The notes: a model not told the origin generated them from the letters alone. A stretch of 64,000 nucleotides of DNA from Odoribacter laneus YIT 12061 (GCF_000243215.1 NZ_JH594596.1:2252292-2316291); one strand, 5' to 3'. Counted from the first letter of the stretch, positions 28,378 to 39,011 are shown. Made by a program: numbers and translations.

Positions 28378-29880
28378 ATGATCTTTACTACCGAAAATAT
28401 CCTGCTTATTGGTTCTATTCTTTTATTTGTCAGCCTAATCGTGGGCAAAACCGGCTATCGTTTCGGAGTACCGGCTTTGCTGTTGTTCCTTATCGTTGGT
28501 ATGTTATTTGGGAGTGACGGCCTGGGAATTCAATTCAACAATCCGCAACAAGCACAATTTATCGGCATGATTGCTTTGAGCATCATTCTGTTTTCTGGCG
28601 GAATGGATACCAAGATGACAGAAATCCGTCCCGTATTAGGAGAAGGCGTTGTTTTAGCCACGGCAGGAGTTTTTATAACCGCCTTAGTAACAGGCGGATT
28701 TATCTACTGGATCTCCGGCATGACGGGACAACACATCGCGCTTACATTGGTAGAAGCTCTGCTGCTGGCTTCCGTAATGTCTTCAACCGATTCAGCTTCT
28801 GTTTTCTCCATCCTCCGTTCTAAAAAACTACATTTGAAGTACAACTTACGCCCGATGCTGGAACTGGAAAGTGGAAGTAATGACCCGATGGCTTATCTGC
28901 TGACCATTCTTTTTATCCAAATGGTACAGGCGGAAAATATGGGTATCGGCTCGCTGGCTCTGGAATTGGTTATGCAACTGAGTATAGGAGCCATCTGTGG
29001 CTACCTGCTGGGACGTTTAGCTGTCTTAACCCTGAATAAAATCAACATCCAATACGAATCTCTTTATCCCGTATTATTACTGGCTCTGGTATTTTTCGTT
29101 TTCTCTTTTACGAATTTACTTCGGGGGAATGGTTATTTAGCAGTTTATATCGCAGGAGTTATTGTCGGGAACCGACCTTTTATTCATAAAAAAAGTGTCA
29201 CTTCGTTTTTCGACGGATTTGCCTGGCTATGCCAGATCATCATGTTCCTTACCCTGGGGTTATTAGTAAATCCACACGAATTACTCGAGGTAGCCAGTCT
29301 TGGGTTACTGGTAGGCGTCTTTCTGATCCTGATAGCCCGTCCTGTCAGCGTATTCCTCTGCCTGCTACCCTTCCGAAAATTACCGATGAAAGGCCGCATT
29401 TTCGTTTCCTGGGTCGGTCTAAGGGGAGCCGTTCCGATTATTTTCGCAACCTATCCCCAAATTGCAGGAGTTCCGCATGCCGATCTGATATTCAATGTCG
29501 TATTCTTTATTACCATACTTTCTTTGCTCGTCCAGGGGATGAGCATTCCCTGGGTAGCCAAACGACTGAATCTGGGAATGCCGGAGCCCAAAACCGGAAA
29601 TACGTTCGGAGTAGAGTTACCGGAAAGCATAAAGTCGGCTATGTCTGAAATTACCATCACCCCGGAATTGTTACAAAAGGGGAACCAATTGATGCACTTA
29701 TCCCTACCGGATAATACACTGGTCGTTATGATTAACCGGGAAAACAATTACATGGTCCCCACTGGAAAAACACAATTAAAAACCGGAGATAAATTATTGG
29801 TAATTACCGATAACGACGAAGCCCTCCGAGATACATACGAGAGTTTAGGAGTAAAGGAATATACGCTGGAAAAAAACTAA
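28378..29880 (+). CDS. K+/H+ antiporter, NhaP2/CPA1-type with TrkA-C domain
   Basis: The 500 residues comprise about twelve helices (to about residue 390) with CPA1 signatures: GVPALLLFLIVGMLFGSDG, the SSTDSASVF segment, and ELESGSNDPMAY containing the ND pair. The C-terminal 100 residues form a TrkA-C/RCK-C regulatory domain. This matches NhaP2/CvrA-type potassium/proton antiporters, which expel K+ and aid osmotic and pH adaptation. The mgtC-like gene follows after 24 nt and is probably co-transcribed. Confidence 0.9.
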   Translation: MIFTTENILLIGSILLFVSLIVGKTGYRFGVPALLLFLIVGMLFGSDGLGIQFNNPQQAQFIGMIALSIILFSGGMDTKMTEIRPVLGEGVVLATAGVFITALVTGGFIYWISGMTGQHIALTLVEALLLASVMSSTDSASVFSILRSKKLHLKYNLRPMLELESGSNDPMAYLLTILFIQMVQAENMGIGSLALELVMQLSIGAICGYLLGRLAVLTLNKINIQYESLYPVLLLALVFFVFSFTNLLRGNGYLAVYIAGVIVGNRPFIHKKSVTSFFDGFAWLCQIIMFLTLGLLVNPHELLEVASLGLLVGVFLILIARPVSVFLCLLPFRKLPMKGRIFVSWVGLRGAVPIIFATYPQIAGVPHADLIFNVVFFITILSLLVQGMSIPWVAKRLNLGMPEPKTGNTFGVELPESIKSAMSEITITPELLQKGNQLMHLSLPDNTLVVMINRENNYMVPTGKTQLKTGDKLLVITDNDEALRDTYESLGVKEYTLEKN

Positions 29881-29904
29881 AAGTCTTACAATATAAACGG
29901 AAAA

Positions 29905-30567
29905 ATGATGTGGGATTTAATATTAAGATTAGTCGTCGCCTCCTGTTTCGGAGCACTTATCGGTCTGGATAGAGAATATCGGGCCAAAGAAGCAGGCCTG
30001 CGGACCCACTTCCTCGTATGCCTGGGAAGCGCCTTATTTATGATCGTCTCCCAACATGGTTTTTCGGACGTATTAGGAACGGCCGGCGTCGGACTCGATC
30101 CCAGCCGTATAGCTGCGCAAGTTGTCAGCGGAATCGGTTTTCTCGGTGCAGGTACTATTATTATACAAAAACAATTTGTCCGGGGACTCACCACAGCAGC
30201 CGGTTTATGGGCGACTGCCGCCATAGGACTTGTCATCGGCGGGGGAATGTATTATATCGGTATCGCCGGAGTCGTGCTTACACTAGCTGGCCTTGAATTA
30301 ACCAATCTCTTTCTCCGGAAAGTGGGACTCCACAGTATTTTGCTGATTTTTACGACCAGTAAAAAGGAAAATCTGGGAATTATTACCAATGAAATCAATA
30401 GTCTAGGGCACCATATCACCAGTTATACAACCGATGAGGAACATTTCGGAGACACTAAAACCTACCATGTTACCATGGTCATCAAAACCCGCAAATTCGG
30501 AGAAGAAAGCCTATTGTTCCAATTTATACAATCCTTACCAGACCTGACCATCAATAAGATGGAATAA
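29905..30567 (+). CDS. MgtC/SapB-family membrane protein
   Basis: A 220-residue protein with four to five N-terminal helices carrying the MgtC signature GLDREYRAKEAGLRTHFLVCLGSALFM and the VSGIGFLGAGTI motif, followed by a soluble ACT-like C-terminal domain (about 140-220). MgtC proteins modulate ion homeostasis, often under low Mg2+ and in host settings, and are not themselves Mg2+ pumps. Coupling to the K+/H+ antiporter gene (24 nt gap) suggests a role in cation balance; that link is inference. It converges on the KAS III gene. Confidence 0.9.
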   Translation: MMWDLILRLVVASCFGALIGLDREYRAKEAGLRTHFLVCLGSALFMIVSQHGFSDVLGTAGVGLDPSRIAAQVVSGIGFLGAGTIIIQKQFVRGLTTAAGLWATAAIGLVIGGGMYYIGIAGVVLTLAGLELTNLFLRKVGLHSILLIFTTSKKENLGIITNEINSLGHHITSYTTDEEHFGDTKTYHVTMVIKTRKFGEESLLFQFIQSLPDLTINKME

Positions 30568-30694
30568 AAACGCTCCGTAGAAATGCCTCCAGGTCGAGAC
30601 TCTGATTTTTTACAAACGGGCATTCCTCCAAATTCCAAAAGAACTTTCAGGACATTTCCGTAAAATAAATTAGAACAGACAGATTTTTTTCTTG

Positions 30695-31645
30695 CTAAAA
30701 CTGAAGCAACATCGCCCCACAAGAATATCCCCCGCCAAATACTGTTAAGCCGACCAAATCTCCTTTCTGAATCCGATGCAAATTCTCCGACAAGGAAATA
30801 GCACAACTGGGACAACCTGTATTACCACGGTTCTCTATATTCATCAAAAAACACTCTTCAGGAAAACCGGTTTGGCGGGCAATATTGCGAATAATACGCT
30901 GATTCGCCTGATGGGAAGAAATATAATTCAAGTCGGAAAGCTTCTTTCCACACCTTTCTCCAGCCCTTTCCAAAGCCTCTACCATATAATGACAAGCATT
31001 AATAAACACATCGCGCCCTTCAGGCATGCCAATCCCTCCATTTCTGGGTCTCAGGTATACCGCACTGGTGGATTTTCCAATATGACCTAACCCCTGTGTA
31101 TAGATACTCAAAATTTGAGCATCACTTTCCCTGTATTTTTCCGGAGAGATAAAAAAAGCAACTGCCCCATCCCCCCATAAATGTCCGCTTTGCGGATCCG
31201 TCTCGTTTGCATAAGCTGTATTATGCTCCGAGGCAATGACTAGGGCCCGATGAGCTTTCCCCATGGCAAAATATCCCTCTACGACCTCCATCGCATTAAT
31301 AAAAGAAGAACAAGCTGACGACACACTGACACATTTAGCCCTCTCTGCATGATAACGTCTTTGTACCATATGAGCAATGGTAGCAACCGTATCATAAGGA
31401 GAATAAGTAGCAGCCACAATCAAATCTATACTTTCCATCGGATAAGGTAAATCTTCTACTCCGTTATCCACCGCTTTTATACCCATTGTATTTGTATTCT
31501 CCTCCTTTCCGGCCTTACTCCGGGTTTTAATACCTGTACGGGAATATATCCATTCCTCATCCAACCCGTTCACTTCTTTAAAATAAGAATTTTCAACCAC
31601 CCCTTCAGGAATATAATGCGAGATTTTATTGACGTATAAATCCAT
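30695..31645 (-). CDS. 3-oxoacyl-ACP synthase III (FabH-like) paralogue
   Basis: The 316-residue thiolase-fold enzyme has an intact KAS III triad: Cys112 in SSACSSF, His245 in SSHQANQRI and Asn275 in NRGNTGCPS, and the glycine-rich end VFGGGYSCGAMLL. It would condense an acyl-CoA starter with malonyl-ACP. It is alone, not beside plsX/rpmF as the housekeeping fabH usually is. It may be a second copy with a different starter preference. No acyl carrier protein or reductase gene is adjacent. Confidence 0.87.
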   Translation of the reverse strand: MDLYVNKISHYIPEGVVENSYFKEVNGLDEEWIYSRTGIKTRSKAGKEENTNTMGIKAVDNGVEDLPYPMESIDLIVAATYSPYDTVATIAHMVQRRYHAERAKCVSVSSACSSFINAMEVVEGYFAMGKAHRALVIASEHNTAYANETDPQSGHLWGDGAVAFFISPEKYRESDAQILSIYTQGLGHIGKSTSAVYLRPRNGGIGMPEGRDVFINACHYMVEALERAGERCGKKLSDLNYISSHQANQRIIRNIARQTGFPEECFLMNIENRGNTGCPSCAISLSENLHRIQKGDLVGLTVFGGGYSCGAMLLQF

Positions 31646-31904
31646 TTTAGTTTTTCAATATTACAAAAAATTTCACAATCACGAGAATTTTGTGCAACAA
31701 GAACTATGCCAAATTATCGAGACGATCTGAAAGAGCCGGGAAATTTCAAAATTTGAAAAATAAATTCCTCCTGGAACTGTTTTTTGTCACAAACATTTAA
31801 CCGATAAAGGAAGATTTACCGTAGCAGCCATTCGAGGGGGGGGCGAACTTTACAACTTCTATTACGTAAACATTACACATTCAAGTATTATTAAATGAAA
31901 TACC

Positions 31905-32891
31905 ATGGAATATCGAAAACTAGCAAATACAGATTTGGAACTATCCGTTATAACGTTTGGTTCTTGGGCAGCCGGAGGCTGGATGTGGGGAGCAACAAAC
32001 CGGCAAGACGCAGTAAATGCCATACGGGCAGCCTATAATGAAGGAGTAACATCCATAGATACAGCCCCTATATACGGACAAGGAACCAGCGAAGAAATCG
32101 TCGGACAAGCAATTGAAGGAATAAAACGAGACAAAGTACAAATCCTGACAAAATACGGTATGCGCTGGGATTTAGCCAAAGGAGATTTTGCTTTTAAAAG
32201 CCAGGATAATGACGGACATCCCATCGATATCTATAAGTATGCTGGAAAAGAAAGTATTATAAAAGAATGTGAAGACAGTTTACGCCGGCTGAAAACAGAT
32301 TACATCGATCTTTATCAGATCCATTGGCCGGATACAACAACTCCCATGAGCGAAACTTTCGAAGCCGTAGAAAGACTGATCGAACAAGGAAAAGTCCGCT
32401 ATGCAGGCGTATGTAATTATGACGATCACTTATTGGCAGAAGCGGATCAATATATCTCCTGGGTATCGGATCAGATTCCATTTAGTATGGTAAACCGGGA
32501 AACAGAAAAAAAGACAATTCCCTGGTGTGTTCAGCATGGAAAATCTGTACTTGCCTACAGTCCGCTGGAACGAGGATTACTGACTGGCAAAATGACTCCG
32601 AACCATAAATTTGCACCAGGAGACCACCGGGCACATCATCCCTTTTTTACAGCCGAAAGTATTTTACGCACCAATGCTTTCCTGGAAAAAATCCGGCCTT
32701 TAGCCCACGAAAAAGGAGCTTCTCTTTCCCAATTGGTACTCCGCTGGACCATCGATCATCCCGGAATTACAATAGCCTTGGTAGGAGCCCGGAATCCGGA
32801 GCAGGCAGTTTCAAATGCACACGCCACCCATATCATTTTAAAGCGGGATGAAATGGATTTTATCAATAAACAACTGGAAGTACTTTTATAA
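31905..32891 (+). CDS. Aldo/keto reductase
   Basis: The 328 residues form a TIM-barrel oxidoreductase with the AKR tetrad visible: Asp52 and Tyr57 in IDTAPIYG, Lys83 in LTKYG, and His140 in YQIHWPD. The C-terminal NADPH-site pattern IALVGARNPEQ is also present. It should reduce an aldehyde or ketone with NADPH in the cytoplasm. It is followed 22 nt later by an OYE-family flavoenzyme, suggesting a two-gene unit for carbonyl/enone detoxification. An 8-G tract lies about 60 nt upstream. Confidence 0.93.
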   Translation: MEYRKLANTDLELSVITFGSWAAGGWMWGATNRQDAVNAIRAAYNEGVTSIDTAPIYGQGTSEEIVGQAIEGIKRDKVQILTKYGMRWDLAKGDFAFKSQDNDGHPIDIYKYAGKESIIKECEDSLRRLKTDYIDLYQIHWPDTTTPMSETFEAVERLIEQGKVRYAGVCNYDDHLLAEADQYISWVSDQIPFSMVNRETEKKTIPWCVQHGKSVLAYSPLERGLLTGKMTPNHKFAPGDHRAHHPFFTAESILRTNAFLEKIRPLAHEKGASLSQLVLRWTIDHPGITIALVGARNPEQAVSNAHATHIILKRDEMDFINKQLEVLL

Positions 32892-32913
32892 CCCCCATTC
32901 AAAATAAACTAAA

Positions 32914-33975
32914 ATGTTATTTTCTACTTACGAACTGAAATCCTTAACTTTAAAAAACCGGATTGTCATGTCGCCCATGTGCCAGTATACAGCTAAAGAC
33001 GGATTTGCAAACGACTGGCACCTGGTTCATCTGGGAAGCCGGGCTGTGGGAGGAGCCGCTGTCATCTTACAGGAAGCTACTGCCGTATCCCCGGAAGGAC
33101 GGATTACGCCCAATGACCTGGGACTTTGGCAGGATGAACACATATCAAAACTGCAACAAATCACAACTTTCATTGAAGAACAGGGCGCCATCCCCGGTAT
33201 TCAGCTAGCACATGCCGGTCGGAAGGCAAGTACTTCTGCCCAAAAGGACCAAAAAGGAAAATTTCTGAAACCTGCTGAAGGAGGATGGCCCATTGTTGCT
33301 CCCTCAGCAATTCCACAAAGGGCAGACAGCGGAATTCCAGAAGTTTTAGACAAAAAAGGAATAGAAAAAATCATAACTGATTTCTCTACAGCCACCCAAA
33401 GAGCTGTCAAAGCCGGTTATAAAATTCTGGAAATTCACGCTGCCCACGGTTATCTGTTACATGAGTTCCTTTCTCCTCTGTCGAATTTACGCACAGACGA
33501 ATACGGAGGAAATTTTGAAAACCGGATACGTCTACTGACAGAAGTGGTCGACGCCGTTCGCAAAGTATGGCCCCCGGAACTCCCACTATGTGTCCGCATC
33601 TCCGCAACGGACTGGGCCAACGAAGGTTGGGACTGGTCTCAATCCGTACGCCTTGCGAACGTTTTATACGAAAGAGGGATAGACGTTTTAGACGTTTCCT
33701 CAGGAGGATTGATTCACACGGCCCCAATTCCGGTAAATTACGGCTACCAACTACCTTTTGCCAGTCAGATAAAAAAAGAAAGCTCTATTAAAATAGCTAC
33801 AGTAGGCCTGATTACGGATGCTGTACAAGCAGAGACAATTTTAGTAAACGGAAATGCCGACCTGATTGTAATGGGCAGGGAACTATTACGAGATCCTTAT
33901 TTTCCTCTCCATGCTTCGCAAAAACTCCAGGCTTCTATCCCCTGGCCCCTACCTTATAAAGATGTGGAACCTTAA
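32914..33975 (+). CDS. NADH:flavin oxidoreductase, Old Yellow Enzyme (YqjM-like)
   Basis: A 353-residue FMN-binding TIM barrel. The start has MSPMCQYTA, with the YqjM-type redox-tuning cysteine, then QLAHAGRKAS, the active-site HAAHGYLLHEFLSPLSN, YGGNFENRIRL and the FMN phosphate region MGRELLRDPYFPL. It reduces activated C=C bonds at the expense of NAD(P)H. It is co-oriented with the aldo/keto reductase (22 nt apart), and a bidirectional terminator lies right after the stop. Confidence 0.93.
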   Translation: MLFSTYELKSLTLKNRIVMSPMCQYTAKDGFANDWHLVHLGSRAVGGAAVILQEATAVSPEGRITPNDLGLWQDEHISKLQQITTFIEEQGAIPGIQLAHAGRKASTSAQKDQKGKFLKPAEGGWPIVAPSAIPQRADSGIPEVLDKKGIEKIITDFSTATQRAVKAGYKILEIHAAHGYLLHEFLSPLSNLRTDEYGGNFENRIRLLTEVVDAVRKVWPPELPLCVRISATDWANEGWDWSQSVRLANVLYERGIDVLDVSSGGLIHTAPIPVNYGYQLPFASQIKKESSIKIATVGLITDAVQAETILVNGNADLIVMGRELLRDPYFPLHASQKLQASIPWPLPYKDVEP

Positions 33976-33982
33976 ACCTACT

Positions 33983-34022
33983 AAAAAAGCGGATTCCATT
34001 CCTAGAATCCCGGCTCTTTTTC
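33983..34022. terminator. Bidirectional terminator between the OYE gene and dapL
   Basis: The hairpin AGC-GGATTC (33988-33996) pairs with GAATCC-CG-GCT (34005-34015). It has A6 on its left and CTTTTT on its right, so it can end both converging transcripts. It sits in the 45-nt gap between the two stop codons. Confidence 0.65.
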
Positions 34023-35262
34023 AAAACCTCCCGGCAGCTTTTTCCTGTATTCGCTGAATAGCTTGCCGGGTTTCCGTCTGATCTGCAAAAGCTGTCAAAC
34101 GAAAATAACCTTCCCCACTCGGCCCAAAACCAATCCCCGGAGTACCCACCACCTGACATTCCGTCAATAACCGGTCAAAAAACGCCCAGGAATTTATCCC
34201 TTCCGGAATCTTCAACCAAATATAAGGGGCATTTACTCCTCCATAAATTTCAAAACCGGCTTCTTTTAGTCCCTCCCGGATTATACGGGCATTCTCCATA
34301 TAATACCGAATAATTCCCCGGATCTCTTTCTGGCCGGCCTCCGTATAAATAGCTTCAGCCGCCCGTTGGACGATATATGCCGTACCGTTAAATTTCGTGC
34401 ATTGGCGGCGATTCCACAGACGGTTTACAGACACCTGCTCCCTATGCGGCATTTTTATTGTCAAAGCTTTAGGCACCACTGTATACCCGCAACGTAAACC
34501 GGTAAATCCGGCGGTCTTCGAAAAACTGCGAAATTCAATGGCAACTTCCTTCGCCCCCTGTATTTCATATATACTATGCGGTATATCTTCTTCCTGAATG
34601 TAAGCTGCATAAGCTGCATCAAATAAAATCAAAATCTTATTCTCCAAAGCATAGTCGACCCATTTCTTCAATTCCGATTTCGAAAGGGTCATACCGGTGG
34701 GATTATTCGGTAAACACAAATAAATGACATCCGGACAAACCAAAGGCAATTCCGGAATAAAATGATTTTCTGCCGTACAAGGAATATAAACAATATCACT
34801 CCATTGTCCATTTTCCAATAACTCTCCGGCTCTTCCCCCCATTACATTACTGTCCACATAAACGGGATACACAGGATCCGTGACGGCAATCCGATTTTCC
34901 CGGCTTAACATATCCGTAATATTGCCGATATCACTTTTCGCCCCGTCACTGATAAATACTTCATCGGTCTCTAAAGAAATACCCCTGGGCATAAAATCTT
35001 TCTGAATAATCGTCTGTCTCAAAAAATCATAGCCCTGCTCAGGTCCATATCCCCGGAACGTCTTACTCTCCGCCATTTCCTCTACCGCCTGGCGTAAAGC
35101 CTTTATAACAGATGGAACTAAAGGCTTTGTCACATCCCCAATCCCCAGACGAATCACTTCCGCCTCCGGATGAGCCGCTTTAAAAGCCTTCACCCGCCCA
35201 GCGATTTCTGAAAACAAATAACTTTCGGGTAATTTTAAAAATTGTTCATTTAACGACACCAT
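34021..35262 (-). CDS. dapL: LL-diaminopimelate aminotransferase
   Basis: The 413-residue PLP enzyme of fold type I has the DapL hallmarks: the [15 protein letters not shown] start, [11 protein letters not shown], the LCLPNNPTG loop, and Schiff-base Lys249 in [15 protein letters not shown]. It converts tetrahydrodipicolinate directly to LL-DAP with glutamate as amino donor, bypassing the succinylase route. It is placed after dapF (35 nt), so the two consecutive last steps of meso-DAP synthesis are encoded together. Confidence 0.95.
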   Translation of the reverse strand: MVSLNEQFLKLPESYLFSEIAGRVKAFKAAHPEAEVIRLGIGDVTKPLVPSVIKALRQAVEEMAESKTFRGYGPEQGYDFLRQTIIQKDFMPRGISLETDEVFISDGAKSDIGNITDMLSRENRIAVTDPVYPVYVDSNVMGGRAGELLENGQWSDIVYIPCTAENHFIPELPLVCPDVIYLCLPNNPTGMTLSKSELKKWVDYALENKILILFDAAYAAYIQEEDIPHSIYEIQGAKEVAIEFRSFSKTAGFTGLRCGYTVVPKALTIKMPHREQVSVNRLWNRRQCTKFNGTAYIVQRAAEAIYTEAGQKEIRGIIRYYMENARIIREGLKEAGFEIYGGVNAPYIWLKIPEGINSWAFFDRLLTECQVVGTPGIGFGPSGEGYFRLTAFADQTETRQAIQRIQEKAAGRF

Positions 35263-35297
35263 ATATTTTTATCCTATGGAAAATCCGCCAGACAAAA

Positions 35298-36155
35298 TCA
35301 GATTTTCTTCATTTTTTCTCCTTGTATCTCTCCTTCAAACACAATCTCTGCTCCCCCCGTCATATAGACATGATTGTCTTTCCCCCACTCGATCTCCAGT
35401 TCCCCTCCCAACAAATGCACAGTTACTTTACGTTCGGATTTTCCGTTTAAAACGGCAGCCACCAAAGAAGCACAAGCTCCCGTACCACAAGCGAATGTCT
35501 CACCGGAACCCCTTTCCCAAACCCTCATCTTTAATTCGACGGGAGAAATCACTTCTACAAACTCAATATTGGTCCGTCGAGGGAAAAAAGGATGCAATTC
35601 CAGAGCAGGGCCAAGCGTTTTTACCTCTATTTCCCGGACTTCCGGCACAAATAAAACGGCATGGGGATTGCCCATCGAAACGCAGGTGATATAAAAAATC
35701 TTTTCCCTCAAGCGGAACGGTAAATTCACCACTTGTTCTCCTTCAAAAGCCACAGGTATTCTATCCGAACGCAATTCCGGCTCGCCCATATCCACCTTTA
35801 CTCTTTTTACCTCCCCTTTTTCGGGAAAAAGAGTCAACAATTTTATTCCTGCTGCCGTCTCCAATTTTATTTCCGTTTTATGAGTATATCCTTTGTCATA
35901 CACATATTTACCGACACAACGCGAGCCATTTCCACACATCGGTGACTCTGAACCATCGGCATTAAACATACGCATCCGAAAATCCGCCTCATCGGAAGGG
36001 TCAATCAGAATCAAGCCATCCGAACCTACGCCAAAATGCCGGTCACTTATTATCCGGGCCAACTGCGGAATATCTCCCAAGGCATCTCCCATCCCATACA
36101 GGTATACATAATCATTCCCAATACCTTGCATCTTTGTAAATTTCAGTTTTTCCAT
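35298..36155 (-). CDS. dapF: Diaminopimelate epimerase
   Basis: From ATG 36155 the protein is 285 residues and begins with the family start KFTKMQGIGNDYVYL. An in-frame ATG at 36218 adds 21 residues not seen in the family. Both catalytic cysteines are present, in MCGNGSRCVG and FACGTGACAS. It interconverts LL- and meso-DAP for peptidoglycan and lysine. It lies between nadE and dapL, within a minus-strand biosynthetic run. Confidence 0.95.
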   Translation of the reverse strand: MEKLKFTKMQGIGNDYVYLYGMGDALGDIPQLARIISDRHFGVGSDGLILIDPSDEADFRMRMFNADGSESPMCGNGSRCVGKYVYDKGYTHKTEIKLETAAGIKLLTLFPEKGEVKRVKVDMGEPELRSDRIPVAFEGEQVVNLPFRLREKIFYITCVSMGNPHAVLFVPEVREIEVKTLGPALELHPFFPRRTNIEFVEVISPVELKMRVWERGSGETFACGTGACASLVAAVLNGKSERKVTVHLLGGELEIEWGKDNHVYMTGGAEIVFEGEIQGEKMKKI

Positions 36156-36239
36156 ACTGATTTCCGATTTTCTAAATTCCGGTTCGGAGAGAACTCCGGC
36201 AAAATTCCGTATCCTCATTCTGAATACTGCACCTTCCTG

Positions 36240-37067
36240 TCATATATCTTCTAATCCCAACATCCCGCGGGTAATACAATAAGGATTGCGACGTTTATAT
36301 TCCGACGCAAGATGCCTTCCGATAACCGTCGGATTTCCCAATAAAGAATCCCCCTCTAAATATTCCTTCAACGTATCATCTACTTCTTCATACGTCCGGG
36401 CTCCTAGTTGCTCCGTATCACTGGCCGAAATCCCCAAACCATCGGTCGGCAGCCCCTCTATACAGGCCTGTAAGGCTTTTCGCTTTGACAGCTCTGTTTC
36501 CTGCTCCACCCATGCACGGGCCAAAGCATACACTTCCGTTTTCCACAATCCGAATAGAGGAGTATAATCTCCCACATCTCCATGAAGTGTCCAGAACCCT
36601 AACATATATTCCGTCCTATTGTCTGTACTCAACACCATTCCTTTGTGTTGCTGAGCCAGATTATACAAATAAATCATCCGTAACCGGGCTTTGATATTTC
36701 CCCTCCGAACTTTGTCCTCCCGGGAAATCTCTTTTATTTTTACCTCCTCCATCTCCTCCCGGACAGATAAATACAAAGTCGTCAGATCCACTTCCCGGAA
36801 ATCCGTACAAAAAGCGTTTCCTACCGCCCGGGCACGTTCTTTCTCCGCCTCAGTGTTCGTTTCAATGGTTATACTCCGGCCATAAAGAGAAATACCCAAC
36901 TTACGACATGCTTCAGCAGCCAAGGCTGCTGTCAGAGCTGAATCAATTCCTCCGGAAACGCCCAATACCAAAGCTCGCAAATTATGCCTTACAACATAAT
37001 CTTCCAGATCCCGTCGAATGAATTCTGCTATAGACAGCCAATTATTTTTTTGTATAGATATTTTCAT
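36240..37067 (-). CDS. nadE: NH3-dependent NAD+ synthetase
   Basis: This is a 275-residue N-type ATP pyrophosphatase with the P-loop GVSGGIDSALTAAL and the STDNRTEYMLGFWTLHGD region. It has no glutaminase domain, so it uses free ammonia to amidate deamido-NAD. The ATG at 37067 is preferred over 37085. The chosen start overlaps the 3' end of the purF gene by 26 nt in another frame, implying translational coupling. Confidence 0.93.
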   Translation of the reverse strand: MKISIQKNNWLSIAEFIRRDLEDYVVRHNLRALVLGVSGGIDSALTAALAAEACRKLGISLYGRSITIETNTEAEKERARAVGNAFCTDFREVDLTTLYLSVREEMEEVKIKEISREDKVRRGNIKARLRMIYLYNLAQQHKGMVLSTDNRTEYMLGFWTLHGDVGDYTPLFGLWKTEVYALARAWVEQETELSKRKALQACIEGLPTDGLGISASDTEQLGARTYEEVDDTLKEYLEGDSLLGNPTVIGRHLASEYKRRNPYCITRGMLGLEDI

Positions 37068-38919
37068 AGTAATGGATAAAAGCATTATTTACCAACCGAT
37101 TTCCCCCGGGAGTAGGATAATTCCCCGAAAAATACCAATCCCCGGCATGCCCCTCACAAGCTTTATGCAGATTCTTTATCGTTTGGTAAACGATTTCTAT
37201 TCCTATATGACTTCCTTGCGGACGCACCATCTCAGCAATACGGGCTGAAATATCGTCATCCGTAAAAGGAGCATAAATTTCTTTGACATAGTTTATGATC
37301 TCTTCTTTGGGACGCCCCTGCTGTTCCTTACATTTCCGATACACCTCCTCAATGATCTTTTCCTGTCCTTTTTCCTTCAAAAGCTCAATGGCAGCATTAA
37401 AAGCGATAAATTCTTCCATACGCGACATATCGATCCCATAACAATCCGGATAACGAATCTGAGGAGAAGAAGAAACAACGACAATTTTCTTTGGATTTAA
37501 CCGGGATAAAATTTTAATGATACTCTGTTTCAGCGTTGTTCCCCGGACAATACTATCGTCTATCACCACAATATTGTCCACTCCTTCCACAATAGTACCG
37601 TAAGTAATATCGTAAACATGTGTCGCCAAATCATTCCGGCTATTATTTTCTGCAATAAAAGTACGTAGTTTAATATCTTTGATAGCCAGCTTCTCGGTAC
37701 GAATCCTCCGGGATAAGATTTGATCTGCACGATCAGACGAAACATTATCCGTCGTTCCCAATAACTCCACACTCTTCCTCGAATTCAAGTAATCATCCAG
37801 ACCTTCCAGCATTCCGTAATAAGCGATTTCCGCCGTATTCGGAATAAAAGAAAATACAGTATTATCCGTATCATAACCAACACTCTTCAATATCTGATCC
37901 GTCAGTAAATTTCCCAGCATTTTCCGTTCCTGATAAATATCCCGGTCACTTCCCCTGGAAAAATAAATCCGCTCGAAAGAACAAGGAGTTATTTTTTCTG
38001 TAGAAGCAATCCGGGACAACTTCATTTCGCCGCTTTTCTTTATGATAAGTCCCTGTCCGGCTTCCAACTCCCGGACCTGTTCGGTACGTACATTCAAAAT
38101 AGTCTGTATTACAGGACGTTCAGAAGCTACTACGATAATTTCTTCATCGGCATAATAAAAAGCAGGGCGAATTCCCCATTTATCCCGGAAAACAAAAGCA
38201 TCCCCACTTCCTGTCAGCCCTCCGATTACAAATCCGCCATCCCATTTCCCGGAAGCGGTCCGGAGAATCGTCTCTAAATCCAGTTTTTCTTCTATGATAC
38301 GGTTCAATTCCGTACCCGACAAACCCGGAGCACTGTATTGTTCATACAATTTCTCCACCTGACGGTCCAACAAATAACCGATTTGCTCCAGTATAATAAA
38401 CGTATCCGCATTATGACGCGGATGTTGCCCTTTAGCTACAATATCTGCCAAGATCTCATCCACATTGGTCAAATTGAAATTACCTGCCAGACAAAGATTC
38501 CGGCTCCGCCAATTGTTACGTCTTAAAAAAGGATGTACATAAGACAAACCGGATTTACCGGTCGTACTATAACGCAAATGCCCTAAATACAATTCTCCGA
38601 TAAAAGGCAATTTTTCAAAAGCAAGCTGTCCGTCTGCCTGCTGAAGAGTTATCTGTTGATTTACACGATCGAAAACCTCACTGATAGCCTCGTTCCCCAA
38701 AGCTCTTTCCCGGAAAATATACTCTTCTCCCGGCTGAGCATTCAATTTGACACATGCCATTCCAGCCCCTTCCTGTCCCCGGTTGTGTTGTTTTTCCATT
38801 AAAAGATAAAGCGTATTTAGACCGTATACAGCGGTTCCATACTTCTGATGATAATACTCGAAAGGTTTTAAAAGCCGGACAAGTGCTATACCACACTCAT
38901 GTTTAATCGGATCACTCAT
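37042..38919 (-). CDS. purF: Amidophosphoribosyltransferase (PurF-like)
   Basis: From ATG 38919 the protein has 625 residues, the size usual in Bacteroidales. It begins MSDPIKHECGIALV: an eight-residue extension precedes Cys9, which by analogy with Bacillus PurF should become the N-terminal glutaminase nucleophile after cleavage. The glutaminase domain (KQHNRGQEGAGMA, GHLRYST) is followed by the PRTase domain with the PRPP loop VVIDDSIVRGTT. A longer frame to 39054 would run into glnN. It catalyses the first step of purine synthesis from PRPP and glutamine. Confidence 0.9.
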   Translation of the reverse strand: MSDPIKHECGIALVRLLKPFEYYHQKYGTAVYGLNTLYLLMEKQHNRGQEGAGMACVKLNAQPGEEYIFRERALGNEAISEVFDRVNQQITLQQADGQLAFEKLPFIGELYLGHLRYSTTGKSGLSYVHPFLRRNNWRSRNLCLAGNFNLTNVDEILADIVAKGQHPRHNADTFIILEQIGYLLDRQVEKLYEQYSAPGLSGTELNRIIEEKLDLETILRTASGKWDGGFVIGGLTGSGDAFVFRDKWGIRPAFYYADEEIIVVASERPVIQTILNVRTEQVRELEAGQGLIIKKSGEMKLSRIASTEKITPCSFERIYFSRGSDRDIYQERKMLGNLLTDQILKSVGYDTDNTVFSFIPNTAEIAYYGMLEGLDDYLNSRKSVELLGTTDNVSSDRADQILSRRIRTEKLAIKDIKLRTFIAENNSRNDLATHVYDITYGTIVEGVDNIVVIDDSIVRGTTLKQSIIKILSRLNPKKIVVVSSSPQIRYPDCYGIDMSRMEEFIAFNAAIELLKEKGQEKIIEEVYRKCKEQQGRPKEEIINYVKEIYAPFTDDDISARIAEMVRPQGSHIGIEIVYQTIKNLHKACEGHAGDWYFSGNYPTPGGNRLVNNAFIHYYENIYTKK

Positions 38920-39011
38920 ATATTCTTTTTTATTCAAAAAATTATTTTTTCGATACTTCCAAGCCGGAAAAGGCATCCCAACCGGTTCTACTCTTCTCCG
39001 GCATTCTCTTA

